This document shows, one piece after another, positions 25,350 through 32,376 of a stretch of 64,000 nt of DNA. Position 1 is the first letter of the stretch. Each line of letters opens with the position of its first letter. The stretch spans positions 22,614 through 86,613 of the forward strand of contig NZ_JAAMRE010000031.1 of assembly GCF_013522705.1 (NCBI RefSeq). The letters run 5' to 3'. The translations under genes and the position numbers were made by a program. The DNA is from Pseudomonas lurida. Lineage in GTDB: Bacteria > Pseudomonadota > Gammaproteobacteria > Pseudomonadales > Pseudomonadaceae. Under the pieces are notes generated by a model that searched no databases, was not told the origin of the DNA, and was given only the letters and a program-made list of their open reading frames with translations.

Positions 25350-26282
25350 TTAGCTGTGATCTGCTGCCTTGATCCGGTCGACTACCCGGGATGCGAGGTC
25401 ATCAGGACGGAATTTGGCCAGGAAGTCATCCGCCCCGACCTTCTTGACCATAGCCTGGTTGAAGACGCCCGACAGCGAAGTATGCAGGACGATATGCAGT
25501 TTTTGCATACGCGGGTCACTTCGTATCTCGGCCGTGAGAGTGTAGCCGTCCATTTCCGGCATCTCGATATCCGAGATCATCATCAGAAATTCTTCTTCCG
25601 GCTTCTTGCCTTCGTCCACCAGTTTGCGCAGGTAATCCAGCGCCTGGCGGCCATCATTGAGCGCCACCACGTCAACGCCGACGGTTTGCAGGCAACGGGT
25701 CACCTGCTTACGCGCCACCGAGGAGTCGTCCACGGTAAGCACACGCAGGGACACGGCCTTGTGCGCCGTCTCGGCGTCCACCACTCCCACCGAAATCGTC
25801 TCCGAGGTGGGAGCCACTTCGGCGAGAATTTTTTCCACGTCGATGATTTCGACCAACTGGTTATCGACCCGCGTCACCGCCGTGAGGTAATGATCGCGGC
25901 CGGTGCCCTTGGGTGGCGGATGGATCTCTTCCCAGTTCATGTTGACGATGCGCTCCACCGAGCGCACCAGGAAGCCCTGGGTCTTGGTGTTGTACTCGGT
26001 GATGATCACGAACGGACTCTCGCGATCCTGCAGGCCCGACGAACCGGTCGCCAACGCCAGGTCAAGAATCGGGATGGTCGCGCCACGAATATTCGCCACG
26101 CCGCACACCACCGGACTGGACTTGGGCATGATCGTCAGCTTGGGGCACTGCAACACTTCCCGCACCTTGAACACGTTGATGCCGTACAGCTGCCCGCCAT
26201 CAAGGCGAAAAAGCAACAATTCCAGGCGATTCTGCCCTACCAGCTGTGTGCGCTGGTTTACTGAATCCATTACACCTGCCAT
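25350..26282 (-). CDS. cheV: Chemotaxis coupling protein CheV (CheW-receiver fusion)
   Basis: The 310-residue protein has an N-terminal CheW-like coupling domain (LELLLFRLDGGQLYGINVFKVREV; GVANIRGATIPILDLA). A C-terminal receiver domain follows, with phospho-acceptor Asp in MISDIEMPEMDGY and Lys in DDFLAKFRPDDL. It links receptors to CheA, and phosphorylation is thought to tune adaptation. An AGGAG sequence stands eight bases before its ATG. The gene is divergent from flgA. Confidence 0.95.
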   Translation of the reverse strand: MAGVMDSVNQRTQLVGQNRLELLLFRLDGGQLYGINVFKVREVLQCPKLTIMPKSSPVVCGVANIRGATIPILDLALATGSSGLQDRESPFVIITEYNTKTQGFLVRSVERIVNMNWEEIHPPPKGTGRDHYLTAVTRVDNQLVEIIDVEKILAEVAPTSETISVGVVDAETAHKAVSLRVLTVDDSSVARKQVTRCLQTVGVDVVALNDGRQALDYLRKLVDEGKKPEEEFLMMISDIEMPEMDGYTLTAEIRSDPRMQKLHIVLHTSLSGVFNQAMVKKVGADDFLAKFRPDDLASRVVDRIKAADHS

Positions 26283-26336
26283 GCCCAGACTCCTACGCTA
26301 AAACCTTCGGGGGTACGACGCGCACCCAACACTAAA

Positions 26337-26352
26337 CGGCACGAGCTTTGCT
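26337..26352 (+). promoter_or_regulatory. Sigma-54-like promoter at the flgA start
   Basis: CGGCACGAGCTTTGCT matches TGGCACG-N4-TTGCW except for the first base. The predicted transcription start (about 26363) falls on the flgA start codon, implying a leaderless or nearly leaderless mRNA unless this site is fortuitous. Confidence 0.6.
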
Positions 26353-26363
26353 ATTTGTTGGCT

Positions 26364-27119
26364 ATGGATATGAAAACGACAGTTTCCCGACACCCCCGCC
26401 ACCGCAGATTGCTCTGCGTCACGTTGGCATTGCTTGCTTTCTGCCTGGGCGCCACGGCCCGCGCAGAGAACGTCACCTTGCCTGATCTCCTTATCGGCGT
26501 CACTCAGGGCTTTCTTGAGTTCACTGTAGAAGATTATCTGGCAAGCACACAGACGCCGGGGCGTTATGAAATCCAAGTCAACCAGCTGGACCCACGCCTG
26601 CGCATGCCACTATGCGACAAGGAATTGACAGCGACCCTGGAAAGCCCGGCCCAGCCCATCGGCCGCGTGACGGTGCGTGTACGCTGCGACGGCGCCTCGC
26701 CCTGGACGGTGTTTGTGCCGGCGCAGGTCAAACTGTTTCGCGATGTGGTCGTGGTAGCGAGACCGCTCAAACGCACCGGCATCATCAGTTTTGAAGACGT
26801 GGTGCTGCGTGAACGCGACATCAGCCAGATCAATCAGGGCTATCTGACGTCCGTTGATCAGGCCATCGGCCAGAGGTTGACCCGACCAGTGGTCACCGAC
26901 CAGCTCCTCACGCTGGTCCATCTGGAGCAGGCCGAGGTGATTCGCAAGGGCGATCAAGTGGTGATTTCCGCCAGCAGCGGCGCCTTGAACGTGAAAATGC
27001 CGGGAGAAGCGCTGTCCAACGGGGGCATGAGCGAACAGATCCGCGTCAAGAATCTCAACTCCAATCGCGTCATCAAGGCGCGCGTGACCGCGCCGGGGCA
27101 AGTCGAGGTGGCCTTATAG
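26364..27119 (+). CDS. flgA: Flagellar P-ring assembly chaperone FlgA
   Basis: The 251-residue periplasmic protein has an arginine-rich signal peptide (RRLLCVTLALLAFCLGATARA) and the SAF/FlgA C-terminal domain. Typical segments are GIISFEDVVLRERDIS, GQRLTRPVVTDQLLT and a closing VKNLNSNRVIKARVTAPGQVEV. The ATG at 26364 or 26370 is preferred; a TTG at 26355 is also open. None has a visible Shine-Dalgarno sequence. FlgA chaperones FlgI for P-ring formation. It is divergent from cheV and followed by flgM, flgN and flgZ. Confidence 0.93.
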   Translation: MDMKTTVSRHPRHRRLLCVTLALLAFCLGATARAENVTLPDLLIGVTQGFLEFTVEDYLASTQTPGRYEIQVNQLDPRLRMPLCDKELTATLESPAQPIGRVTVRVRCDGASPWTVFVPAQVKLFRDVVVVARPLKRTGIISFEDVVLRERDISQINQGYLTSVDQAIGQRLTRPVVTDQLLTLVHLEQAEVIRKGDQVVISASSGALNVKMPGEALSNGGMSEQIRVKNLNSNRVIKARVTAPGQVEVAL

Positions 27120-27197
27120 ATCACTGGTAGAGGACGCTGGGTTTTCCTACACTGTGCACGGACAAATCCCGTGTGGAGATTTATTGTCATTCGCGCC

Positions 27198-27224
27198 TAA
27201 AGTTAATCCGGGTATGGCCGAAAA
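27198..27224 (+). promoter_or_regulatory. Sigma-28 (FliA) promoter of flgM
   Basis: TAAAGTTA-N11-GCCGAAAA matches the FliA consensus TAAAGTTT-N11-GCCGATAA at nearly every position, about 40 bp before the flgM ATG. This gives the known feedback in which FliA raises its own anti-sigma factor. Confidence 0.85.
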
Positions 27225-27261
27225 CATGGCAAGCGTCCAAATACCCAGAGGTTTTTTTATC

Positions 27262-27582
27262 ATGGTCATTGATTTCAGTCGTTTAAATAATTCCCCGGCT
27301 ACGTCCGGCGCCACGCGCACTTCAGGTGCCAAGGAAAGTGCAGACGCCAAGGCTGCGCTGCCCGCCAAGGCAGAACAGGCCAGCGCCAGCCAGAGCGGGG
27401 AATCGGTACACCTGAGCAATGAGGCTCAACAGTTGCAGAAGGTCACTGACTCGCTGCGCGATCAACCGGTCGTCAATAAAGCCCGCGTGGCCGAATTGAA
27501 ACAGGCAATCGCTGATGGCAGCTACAAAGTCGACAGCAACCGTGTCGCCAGCAAGCTGCTTAACTTCGAAGCCGAGCGCTAG
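27262..27582 (+). CDS. flgM: Anti-sigma-28 factor FlgM
   Basis: The 106-residue protein starts MVIDFSRLNN; an upstream in-frame ATG at 27154 would place the FliA promoter inside the gene. The first half is disordered (Ala/Ser/Thr-rich). The second half has the FlgM FliA-binding helices (VHLSNEAQQLQKV...VNKARVAELKQAIADGSYKVDSNRVASKLLNFE). It holds FliA inactive until exported through the finished hook. It is followed by its usual partner flgN 48 bp later. Confidence 0.95.
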   Translation: MVIDFSRLNNSPATSGATRTSGAKESADAKAALPAKAEQASASQSGESVHLSNEAQQLQKVTDSLRDQPVVNKARVAELKQAIADGSYKVDSNRVASKLLNFEAER

Positions 27583-27630
27583 GCAAAGGCCTGCGCTGGG
27601 CTTCTGGACGCTTAAATCCCAAGGCCAGCC

Positions 27631-28101
27631 ATGCATCACGACGAAAATCTGCTTCAACTGATCATCGATGATCTTGAGCCGACGCAACAATTGCTCGATC
27701 TGCTCAAAGAAGAGTCCCTGGCCCTCTACGGTCGGGACATGCCGCTGCTCGAAGAAATTCTCGCGCGCAAGCAGTCGCTGATTGTCCTGCTGGAGCAGCA
27801 CGGCAAAAAACGCAGCCAGATCCTGATCAGCCTGGGCCTGCCGGCCAATCACGACGGGCTCGCGCAACTGGCCAGCCACTCCTCGGTCGGCGAACAGCTG
27901 CTGGCCCAGAGCAAAGAACTCAATCAATTGCTTGCCAAGTGCCAGGAAGCCAACCAGCTTAACGGCCAATCGATCCAGCTTCAGCAAGCCACCACGGCCA
28001 ACCAGTTGCGTATCCTCCACGGCGGCGAGCCACCGGCGCTTTACAATGCCCAGGGCTCCACCTCGCGCCTGGTCAAGCCAAGCACTCGCAGCCAAGCCTG
28101 A
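27631..28101 (+). CDS. flgN: Flagellar export chaperone FlgN
   Basis: The 156-residue, mostly helical protein has a heptad-like N-terminal coiled coil (NLLQLIIDDLEPTQQLLDLLKEESLALYGRDMPLLEEILARKQ), the FlgN-family pattern. Its C-terminus is Gln/Asn-rich and polar. It chaperones the hook-filament junction proteins FlgK and FlgL for export. It is co-directional with flgM and flgZ. Confidence 0.9.
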   Translation: MHHDENLLQLIIDDLEPTQQLLDLLKEESLALYGRDMPLLEEILARKQSLIVLLEQHGKKRSQILISLGLPANHDGLAQLASHSSVGEQLLAQSKELNQLLAKCQEANQLNGQSIQLQQATTANQLRILHGGEPPALYNAQGSTSRLVKPSTRSQA

Positions 28102-28196
28102 CATCGTTTATCGCGCGCCCTATCCAAGGCGCGCTACATGCTGGCAAAATGCCGGTTCTTGCGTGTAGTCGTATTTTGCCTGGAGATGGAAGAACC

Positions 28197-28946
28197 GTGT
28201 TCAACGCCCTTAATGCGGAAGATGCTCCGCAGCCCCCCAAGGTCCTCACCACGCCCCTGGAAATCGCCGGCACCTTGCGAATGCTGCAGGAAAGCCATGA
28301 CCCGCTGATCATCACCTTCCACGAGCGCAGCCAGCGTTTTCAGAGTTATCTGGTGGATGTCGACCGGGACAACAAGACCCTGGCGCTGGACGAAATGATC
28401 CCCCGCGACGGTGAACGCCACCTTGAAAACGGCGAGCCGTTCCGCATCGAAGGCTTTCACGACGGCGTGCGTGTCGCCTGGGAAAGCAACGGCAGCCTGA
28501 CCATCAGCGAAAAAAACGGCCATCGCATTTATACCGGCAGCATGCCCGACGAGGTGGTCTACCATCAGCGGCGCAATGCCTTTCGCGCCGCTCTGAAGCT
28601 GGCGCAACTGGTGAACATCGAGCTGGGCGGCGAAAAGCTCAAGGCACCGGTCAGCGGCAAGCTGCTGGATATTTCCGCTACCGGCTGCAAATTGCGTTTT
28701 GAGGGTGATATCTGCGCGCGCCTGCAATTGGGACAGGTGTACGACCGCTTTGTCGCCGCCCTGCCCTTCGGCAGCATGACCACCTCAGTGGAACTGCGTT
28801 ACCTGCACTTCGAAGAAAAGATCAACACCACTTTCGCCGGCGTACGCTTCCACAACATGAGTGGCCTGGTGCAGCGCCAGGTTGAGCGATTTGTTTACCA
28901 GTTGCAGCGCGAAGCCCGTCGATTCGATAAAGACGACGATTTCTAA
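28197..28946 (+). CDS. flgZ: PilZ-domain c-di-GMP flagellar brake FlgZ (YcgR family)
   Basis: A GTG start at 28197 (249 residues, VFNALNAEDAPQPPKVLTT) behind a GGAG-rich stretch is preferred over the ATG at 28149. The N-terminal YcgR domain spans about 15-120. The PilZ domain has the c-di-GMP motifs RNAFR near 122 and DISATG near 160. YcgR/FlgZ proteins bind c-di-GMP and slow swimming by acting on the motor. The position after flgMN is the usual one in pseudomonads. Confidence 0.92.
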   Translation: MFNALNAEDAPQPPKVLTTPLEIAGTLRMLQESHDPLIITFHERSQRFQSYLVDVDRDNKTLALDEMIPRDGERHLENGEPFRIEGFHDGVRVAWESNGSLTISEKNGHRIYTGSMPDEVVYHQRRNAFRAALKLAQLVNIELGGEKLKAPVSGKLLDISATGCKLRFEGDICARLQLGQVYDRFVAALPFGSMTTSVELRYLHFEEKINTTFAGVRFHNMSGLVQRQVERFVYQLQREARRFDKDDDF

Positions 28947-28962
28947 ACGGTCCGGTCAGCGA

Positions 28963-29006
28963 CAAAAAAACGGGCAGCTCCTTAAAGGGGCTGCCCGTTT
29001 TTTGTT
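28963..29006 (+). terminator. Bidirectional terminator after flgZ
   Basis: AAAAAAACGGGCAGC-TCCTTAAAGGG-GCTGCCCGTTTTTT is a strong stem with A and T tracts. It serves flgZ and the convergent transporter gene ending at 29007, overlapping the latter's stop region. Confidence 0.9.
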
Positions 29007-30389
29007 TCAGGGGCGCGCCCTGCTCAAGTCGTGAGGATGCTCGTCCGGGTCCAACGGTTCGGTGGGCGGTTCAGGGCTCGGCTCGTCGACCGGCGGCTGC
29101 TCGGGGTCGGTTTGCGCCTCAGGCGGGGTGGTCTGCATCTGGTCCTGCACCACCTGCTCATCCACCCGCGGATCCAGTGCCGCTACCAGCGGCGAACTGG
29201 ACATGCTGTCGGGCATGGCCACGTGGTGCAACGGTGCATCGTCCACCTGGTGCAGGTTGGTCACCGCTTTAGGACGAATGCGCCATACCAGAATCAGCGC
29301 ACACAGGCTGAAAAACGCGTACAGCATCTGGCTGCCGAACAGCTTCATCACCACGCCTGCGAGCAGCGGCCCGATACTGGCGCCGACGCCATAAGTCACC
29401 AGCAGCATGGCCGTCAGGGAAACCCTACGATCGCCCTCGACATGATCATTGGAAAACGCCACCGCCAACGGGTAAAGGCAGAACTGCACCAGCGAGCACA
29501 GGAATCCTGCGACGAACAGCACCTCCAGCGGTACTTGGGTGAGGATCGCCAGCGGCAGGGCCGCAACGGCCAGGCACAGCGCAAAGCAGCGGATCAGCAG
29601 CGCGCGGTCATAGCGGTCCGACAGCCAGCCCAGCGGCCACTGCACCAATAAGCCGGCGAAAATGCAGCTACCCATGAACAGACCGACCTGCTCGGTCGTC
29701 AACCCTTGCTGGGCCGCGTAGAGCGGCGCCAGGCCGTAGAACGACCCGACGATCAGCCCCGCGCCGAGTACCGTGCTCAGTGATTGCGGCACGCGCTTGA
29801 TAAAGAAGCGCGGCTCCATCGGTGCCGGGTGCAAGGGCGCGGGGTGGATGCGCCGCGTCATCGCCACCGGCACCAGGCACAGCGCAAAGCACAGCGCCAC
29901 CAGCATCAGCAGCTCAAGGCCGAGCTGGGGATGCATCACCAGGATCAACTGTCCGAGCACCAGGCCCAGGTACGAAGCGATCATATAACCGCTGAACACC
30001 ACGCCACGCTGCTTGGCATCCGCCTGTTCGTTGAGCCAGCTTTCGATAACCATGTACTGGCACATCATGCCCAGGCCCACGATCACCCGCAGCACGATCC
30101 AGGCCGGCAGCCAGTCGATCAGACCATGGCCAAGCACTGCGGCGCCGACGATCCCGGCGCAGGTAGCATAGGCGCGGATATGCCCGACCCGGGCAATCAG
30201 GCGGTGCCCGATTTTGCCGCCCAGCACCAGGCCGAAGTAGTTGGCCGCCATCAGCGCACCCACCCACAGGCTGTCGACATGATCGGCCGCCAGGCGCAGG
30301 GCCAGGTAAGTACTGAGCAGGCCGGAGCCGATCAGCATCATCAAGGAGGCGAAATAAAGGGCTCGAAAAGATTTCCAGATCTGGCGCAT
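29007..30389 (-). CDS. MFS transporter (YcaD-like)
   Basis: The 460-residue protein has twelve predicted membrane helices (about 1-385). A loop-2/3-like motif GGKIGHRLIARVGHIRAYA lies after helix 2, and a matching GWLSDRYDRALLIR lies in the second half. The last 75 residues form an unusual cytosolic tail rich in Pro, Glu and Asp. The N-terminus IWKSFRALYFASLMMLIGSGLLSTYLALRLA resembles the YcaD branch of the major facilitator superfamily. The substrate is unknown. It is convergent with flgZ. Confidence 0.85.
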   Translation of the reverse strand: MRQIWKSFRALYFASLMMLIGSGLLSTYLALRLAADHVDSLWVGALMAANYFGLVLGGKIGHRLIARVGHIRAYATCAGIVGAAVLGHGLIDWLPAWIVLRVIVGLGMMCQYMVIESWLNEQADAKQRGVVFSGYMIASYLGLVLGQLILVMHPQLGLELLMLVALCFALCLVPVAMTRRIHPAPLHPAPMEPRFFIKRVPQSLSTVLGAGLIVGSFYGLAPLYAAQQGLTTEQVGLFMGSCIFAGLLVQWPLGWLSDRYDRALLIRCFALCLAVAALPLAILTQVPLEVLFVAGFLCSLVQFCLYPLAVAFSNDHVEGDRRVSLTAMLLVTYGVGASIGPLLAGVVMKLFGSQMLYAFFSLCALILVWRIRPKAVTNLHQVDDAPLHHVAMPDSMSSSPLVAALDPRVDEQVVQDQMQTTPPEAQTDPEQPPVDEPSPEPPTEPLDPDEHPHDLSRARP

Positions 30390-30635
30390 CGGCGTTCCGA
30401 GCGGCTCCTTGCAGTGAGAGACAGGGCTATCGGCATGATAGTCCTGGGTAGCCGGTTCCGGACAGGCGGTACGGGCGGTTTCCGGGGAAAATTTGTTTAA
30501 AACGATTGGCTACAGCTCAGACGCTGCCCAGTGAGGTGCAAGTTACAACGTTGCACTAAATACACGCCAAGCCCCTGCTGTGAACCTGGATCGTCGCCAA
30601 GGTTCGACCGGGGTTGGAAAAGATCCGGCGCACAC

Positions 30636-30670
30636 AAAAAAGCCCCGCCGGATATCTCCGTGCGGGGCTT
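30636..30670 (-). terminator. Terminator of tRNA-Arg(CCT)
   Basis: On the minus strand CAAAGCCCCGCAC...GCGGGGCTTTTTTGTG is a hairpin with a T run, starting 7 nt past the tRNA CCA end. Confidence 0.85.
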
Positions 30671-30676
30671 TGAATC

Positions 30677-30753
30677 TGGTGTCCCAGGGCCGGTTCGAAC
30701 GGCCAACCTTCCCCTTAGGAGGGGGATGCTCTATCCAATTGAGCTACTGGGAC
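30677..30753 (-). tRNA. tRNA-Arg, anticodon CCT
   Basis: The 77-nt cloverleaf on the minus strand has acceptor stem GTCCCAG/CTGGGAC, anticodon stem TCCCC/GGGGA with loop CTCCTAA (anticodon CCT), T arm GGCCG-TTCGAAC-CGGCC, discriminator A and encoded CCA. It reads AGG codons. The 325 bp beyond its 5' end lead into the sigma-54-like module at 30911. Confidence 0.96.
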
Positions 30754-30910
30754 TAATGACAGCCACCAAGCCGGGTAAGGCGATGGACGGCGTGCATGTT
30801 AACGGCCGAGGTGCATTTTGTCATGTCGTCCGTCAGCTTTTTGAGTGTAGGGCGATCCCGAGGCCAGAATGTGCGGTTTCGTCCAGTAAACACGGGAGAT
30901 AGCCGTCATC

Positions 30911-31024
30911 GTGCAAAATGCACTCCCCATCAGTGACCATGTTGCAAATTGCAACCTCCAAAGCCTTCAATACTCAACCAAACCGTTGATTTCATTAATA
31001 AAATAGTTTGGCACGAGACCTGCA
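30911..31024 (+). promoter_or_regulatory. Sigma-54-like promoter with two upstream dyads
   Basis: TGGCACGAGACCTGCA (31009-31024) fits the -24/-12 consensus with one mismatch and exact spacing. Upstream are GTGCA-AAA-TGCAC (30911-30923) and GTTGC-AAATT-GCAAC (30941-30955). Their centres are 31 bp apart and about 118 and 87 bp before the expected start near 31035. That is enhancer distance for a bacterial enhancer-binding protein, whose identity I cannot tell. Confidence 0.6.
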
Positions 31025-31079
31025 CTATCCCTCTCGCAAACACCCTATTCAGCCACGGCGGTAAGCGGAGTACATCACC

Positions 31080-31307
31080 ATGAACAGTGCCCTTCTGTTA
31101 GCCCTCAACACAATCGCCTTGGCTGCGCTGGTGATGTTTCACTTCCAGTCGTCACAGGCGCCGGATCCGGCCCAGATCAGCCAGGCGATTCCGCACCATC
31201 TGCAACAACGCCCGCAACTGGCGGTAATGACGCCTGGCGCGCAATCCCCGGTACGCCTTGCACAAGATACCCAGGGCGCCCCCGCATCCGAACACTGGGT
31301 TTTCTAA
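31080..31307 (+). CDS. Small single-span membrane protein, unknown function
   Basis: The 75-residue protein starts MNSALLLALNTIALAALVMFHFQ, a membrane anchor or uncleaved signal. A polar tail rich in Gln, Ala and Pro ends in EHWVF. A GGAG sequence stands 11 bases before the ATG. It lies 45 bp after the expected start of the sigma-54-like promoter and 11 bp before a second tiny membrane gene, with which it probably forms an operon. I recognise no family. Confidence 0.65.
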   Translation: MNSALLLALNTIALAALVMFHFQSSQAPDPAQISQAIPHHLQQRPQLAVMTPGAQSPVRLAQDTQGAPASEHWVF

Positions 31308-31318
31308 GGACACGATCG

Positions 31319-31498
31319 ATGAGTAAATCCGCCTGGTTTTTCCTTTGCCTGACCACTGCAACCTGCATATATGGCTTGGGAACGCATGCCCAAGACGAGC
31401 AGACCACGGCATTCATTGCCAGCGGCGTCTGCGCCTGCCTGTGGTTGCTGACCCTGATCGTAGGGCGCCGTATCAAGTTCGACCCGGTGTTGCGCTGA
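31319..31498 (+). CDS. Small two-span membrane protein, unknown function
   Basis: This 59-residue ORF starts MSKSAWFFLCLTTATCIYG. It has two hydrophobic segments (about 5-20 and 31-49) joined by a polar turn, with a basic end GRRIKFDPVLR. A TAAGGA ribosome site overlaps the stop of the preceding gene, 7-12 bases before this ATG, supporting translation. The product could be a regulatory membrane peptide. No family is recognised. From here to 31576 nothing else is evident. Confidence 0.6.
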   Translation: MSKSAWFFLCLTTATCIYGLGTHAQDEQTTAFIASGVCACLWLLTLIVGRRIKFDPVLR

Positions 31499-31576
31499 CC
31501 CTCGCGCCTGAATCATGGATGTTCGCCCGACACCTGCCAACCCCCTCTTCTTCGCCCTACCTTACGTCGCCTCGAC

Positions 31577-31816
31577 CTAGTCAATCGGCAGATTGCCACT
31601 AGTCTTAAACACAGGGGCAAAAGGCCACTCTGCGTTAGGATGTGCGGTCTCAACCCCAGCTGCGGCTTGGTTTTGCAGGAATGCTTCCTGAAATCTCCCC
31701 GACGGGAAGTTTTCCAACCAGTCCGCAAAAATGTAAATCAGTGCTGGCATAAAGCCTCCAGGCAGTTCAATATTTGTCACAGAATTGACGCCAAGGAACT
31801 GGCAAATCTGAGGCAT
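31577..31816 (-). CDS. Possible small hypothetical protein, opposite strand to amrZ
   Basis: A 79-residue reading frame starting MPQICQFLGV has an AGAGG seven bases before its ATG. Its base composition is lower in GC than its neighbours. It contains a hydrophobic patch (PALIYIFADWLENF) and ends GNLPID. It is divergent from amrZ with about 110 bp between starts. I recognise no family and cannot exclude a chance ORF. In-frame codons extend upstream to 31876. Confidence 0.4.
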   Translation of the reverse strand: MPQICQFLGVNSVTNIELPGGFMPALIYIFADWLENFPSGRFQEAFLQNQAAAGVETAHPNAEWPFAPVFKTSGNLPID

Positions 31817-31842
31817 GATGCGGCCTCTTTGCAATTCGGGTT

Positions 31843-31868
31843 GAACTTTGGTCGTGAGTCTTGTCTTA
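31843..31868 (+). promoter_or_regulatory. Candidate AlgU-type promoter of amrZ
   Basis: GAACTT at 31843 followed after 15 bp by TCTTA resembles the envelope-stress sigma (AlgU) consensus GAACTT-N16-17-TCTGA, one base short in spacing. amrZ/algZ is AlgU-dependent in P. aeruginosa. A palindrome TAACCGGTTA (31911-31920) lies just before the ATG. The call is tentative. Confidence 0.35.
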
Positions 31869-31925
31869 ACACTCATCTTGCGGCCAATTCCAAAAACCGC
31901 TCCCCTGAACTAACCGGTTAAATAT

Positions 31926-32252
31926 ATGCGCCCATTGAAACAGGCAATTTATTCCAGCCGTACGGCTGACAAATTCGTCGTACGTCTGCCAGACGGAATG
32001 CGGGAACGCATTGCCGAGGTGGCTCGCAATCATCACCGCAGCATGAACTCCGAAATCATCGCGCGCCTGGAACAGAGCCTTATTCAGGAAGGTGCGCTGG
32101 GCGAAGAGTTGAGCATGCGCCTGGACAGCCCGGAGCTGTCGCTGCACGAACGCGAACTGCTGCAGCGTTTCCGTCAGCTCTCCCACCGCCAGCAAAATGC
32201 GCTCGTCTCGCTTATTGCGCACGACGTCGAGGCGGCCGCAGAAGCCGACTGA
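31926..32252 (+). CDS. amrZ: Ribbon-helix-helix transcription factor AmrZ (AlgZ)
   Basis: The 108-residue Arc/MetJ-type regulator has the beta-strand SSRTADKFVVRLP and helices GMRERIAEVARNHHRSMNSEIIARLEQSL. The C-terminal helical part SPELSLHERELLQRFRQLSHRQQNALVSLIAHDVE mediates tetramer formation in AmrZ. The sequence closely follows P. aeruginosa AmrZ, a global regulator of alginate, motility and c-di-GMP genes. There is no clear Shine-Dalgarno sequence before the ATG. A terminator follows, and mgtE is convergent. Confidence 0.95.
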   Translation: MRPLKQAIYSSRTADKFVVRLPDGMRERIAEVARNHHRSMNSEIIARLEQSLIQEGALGEELSMRLDSPELSLHERELLQRFRQLSHRQQNALVSLIAHDVEAAAEAD

Positions 32253-32270
32253 TACGCTACTGAAAGCCGA

Positions 32271-32297
32271 AGCCAGCCTAGTGCTGGCTTTTTTTTG
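32271..32297 (+). terminator. Rho-independent terminator of amrZ
   Basis: AGCCAGC-CTAGT-GCTGGCT followed by eight further T residues, 18 bp after the amrZ stop. Confidence 0.88.
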
Positions 32298-32320
32298 CCT
32301 GGGATTTGAGTGTTGAAATG

Positions 32321-32346
32321 CAGGAGCGAGCTCGCTCCCGCAGTGC
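32321..32346. repeat. REP-type palindrome (GGAGCGAGCTCGCTCC)
   Basis: The inverted repeat GGAGCGAGCTCGCTCCCG lies between amrZ and the convergent mgtE. It is a solitary REP related to that at 16504. Confidence 0.55.
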
Positions 32347-32376
32347 CGCGACGGGAACGCCGCGCATGGGCATGGC

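Noticed and set aside
30531..30902. Open frame containing VRTANLPLRRGMLYPIELLG
   Set aside because: It reads through the tRNA-Arg(CCT) gene and its terminator and has no independent support.
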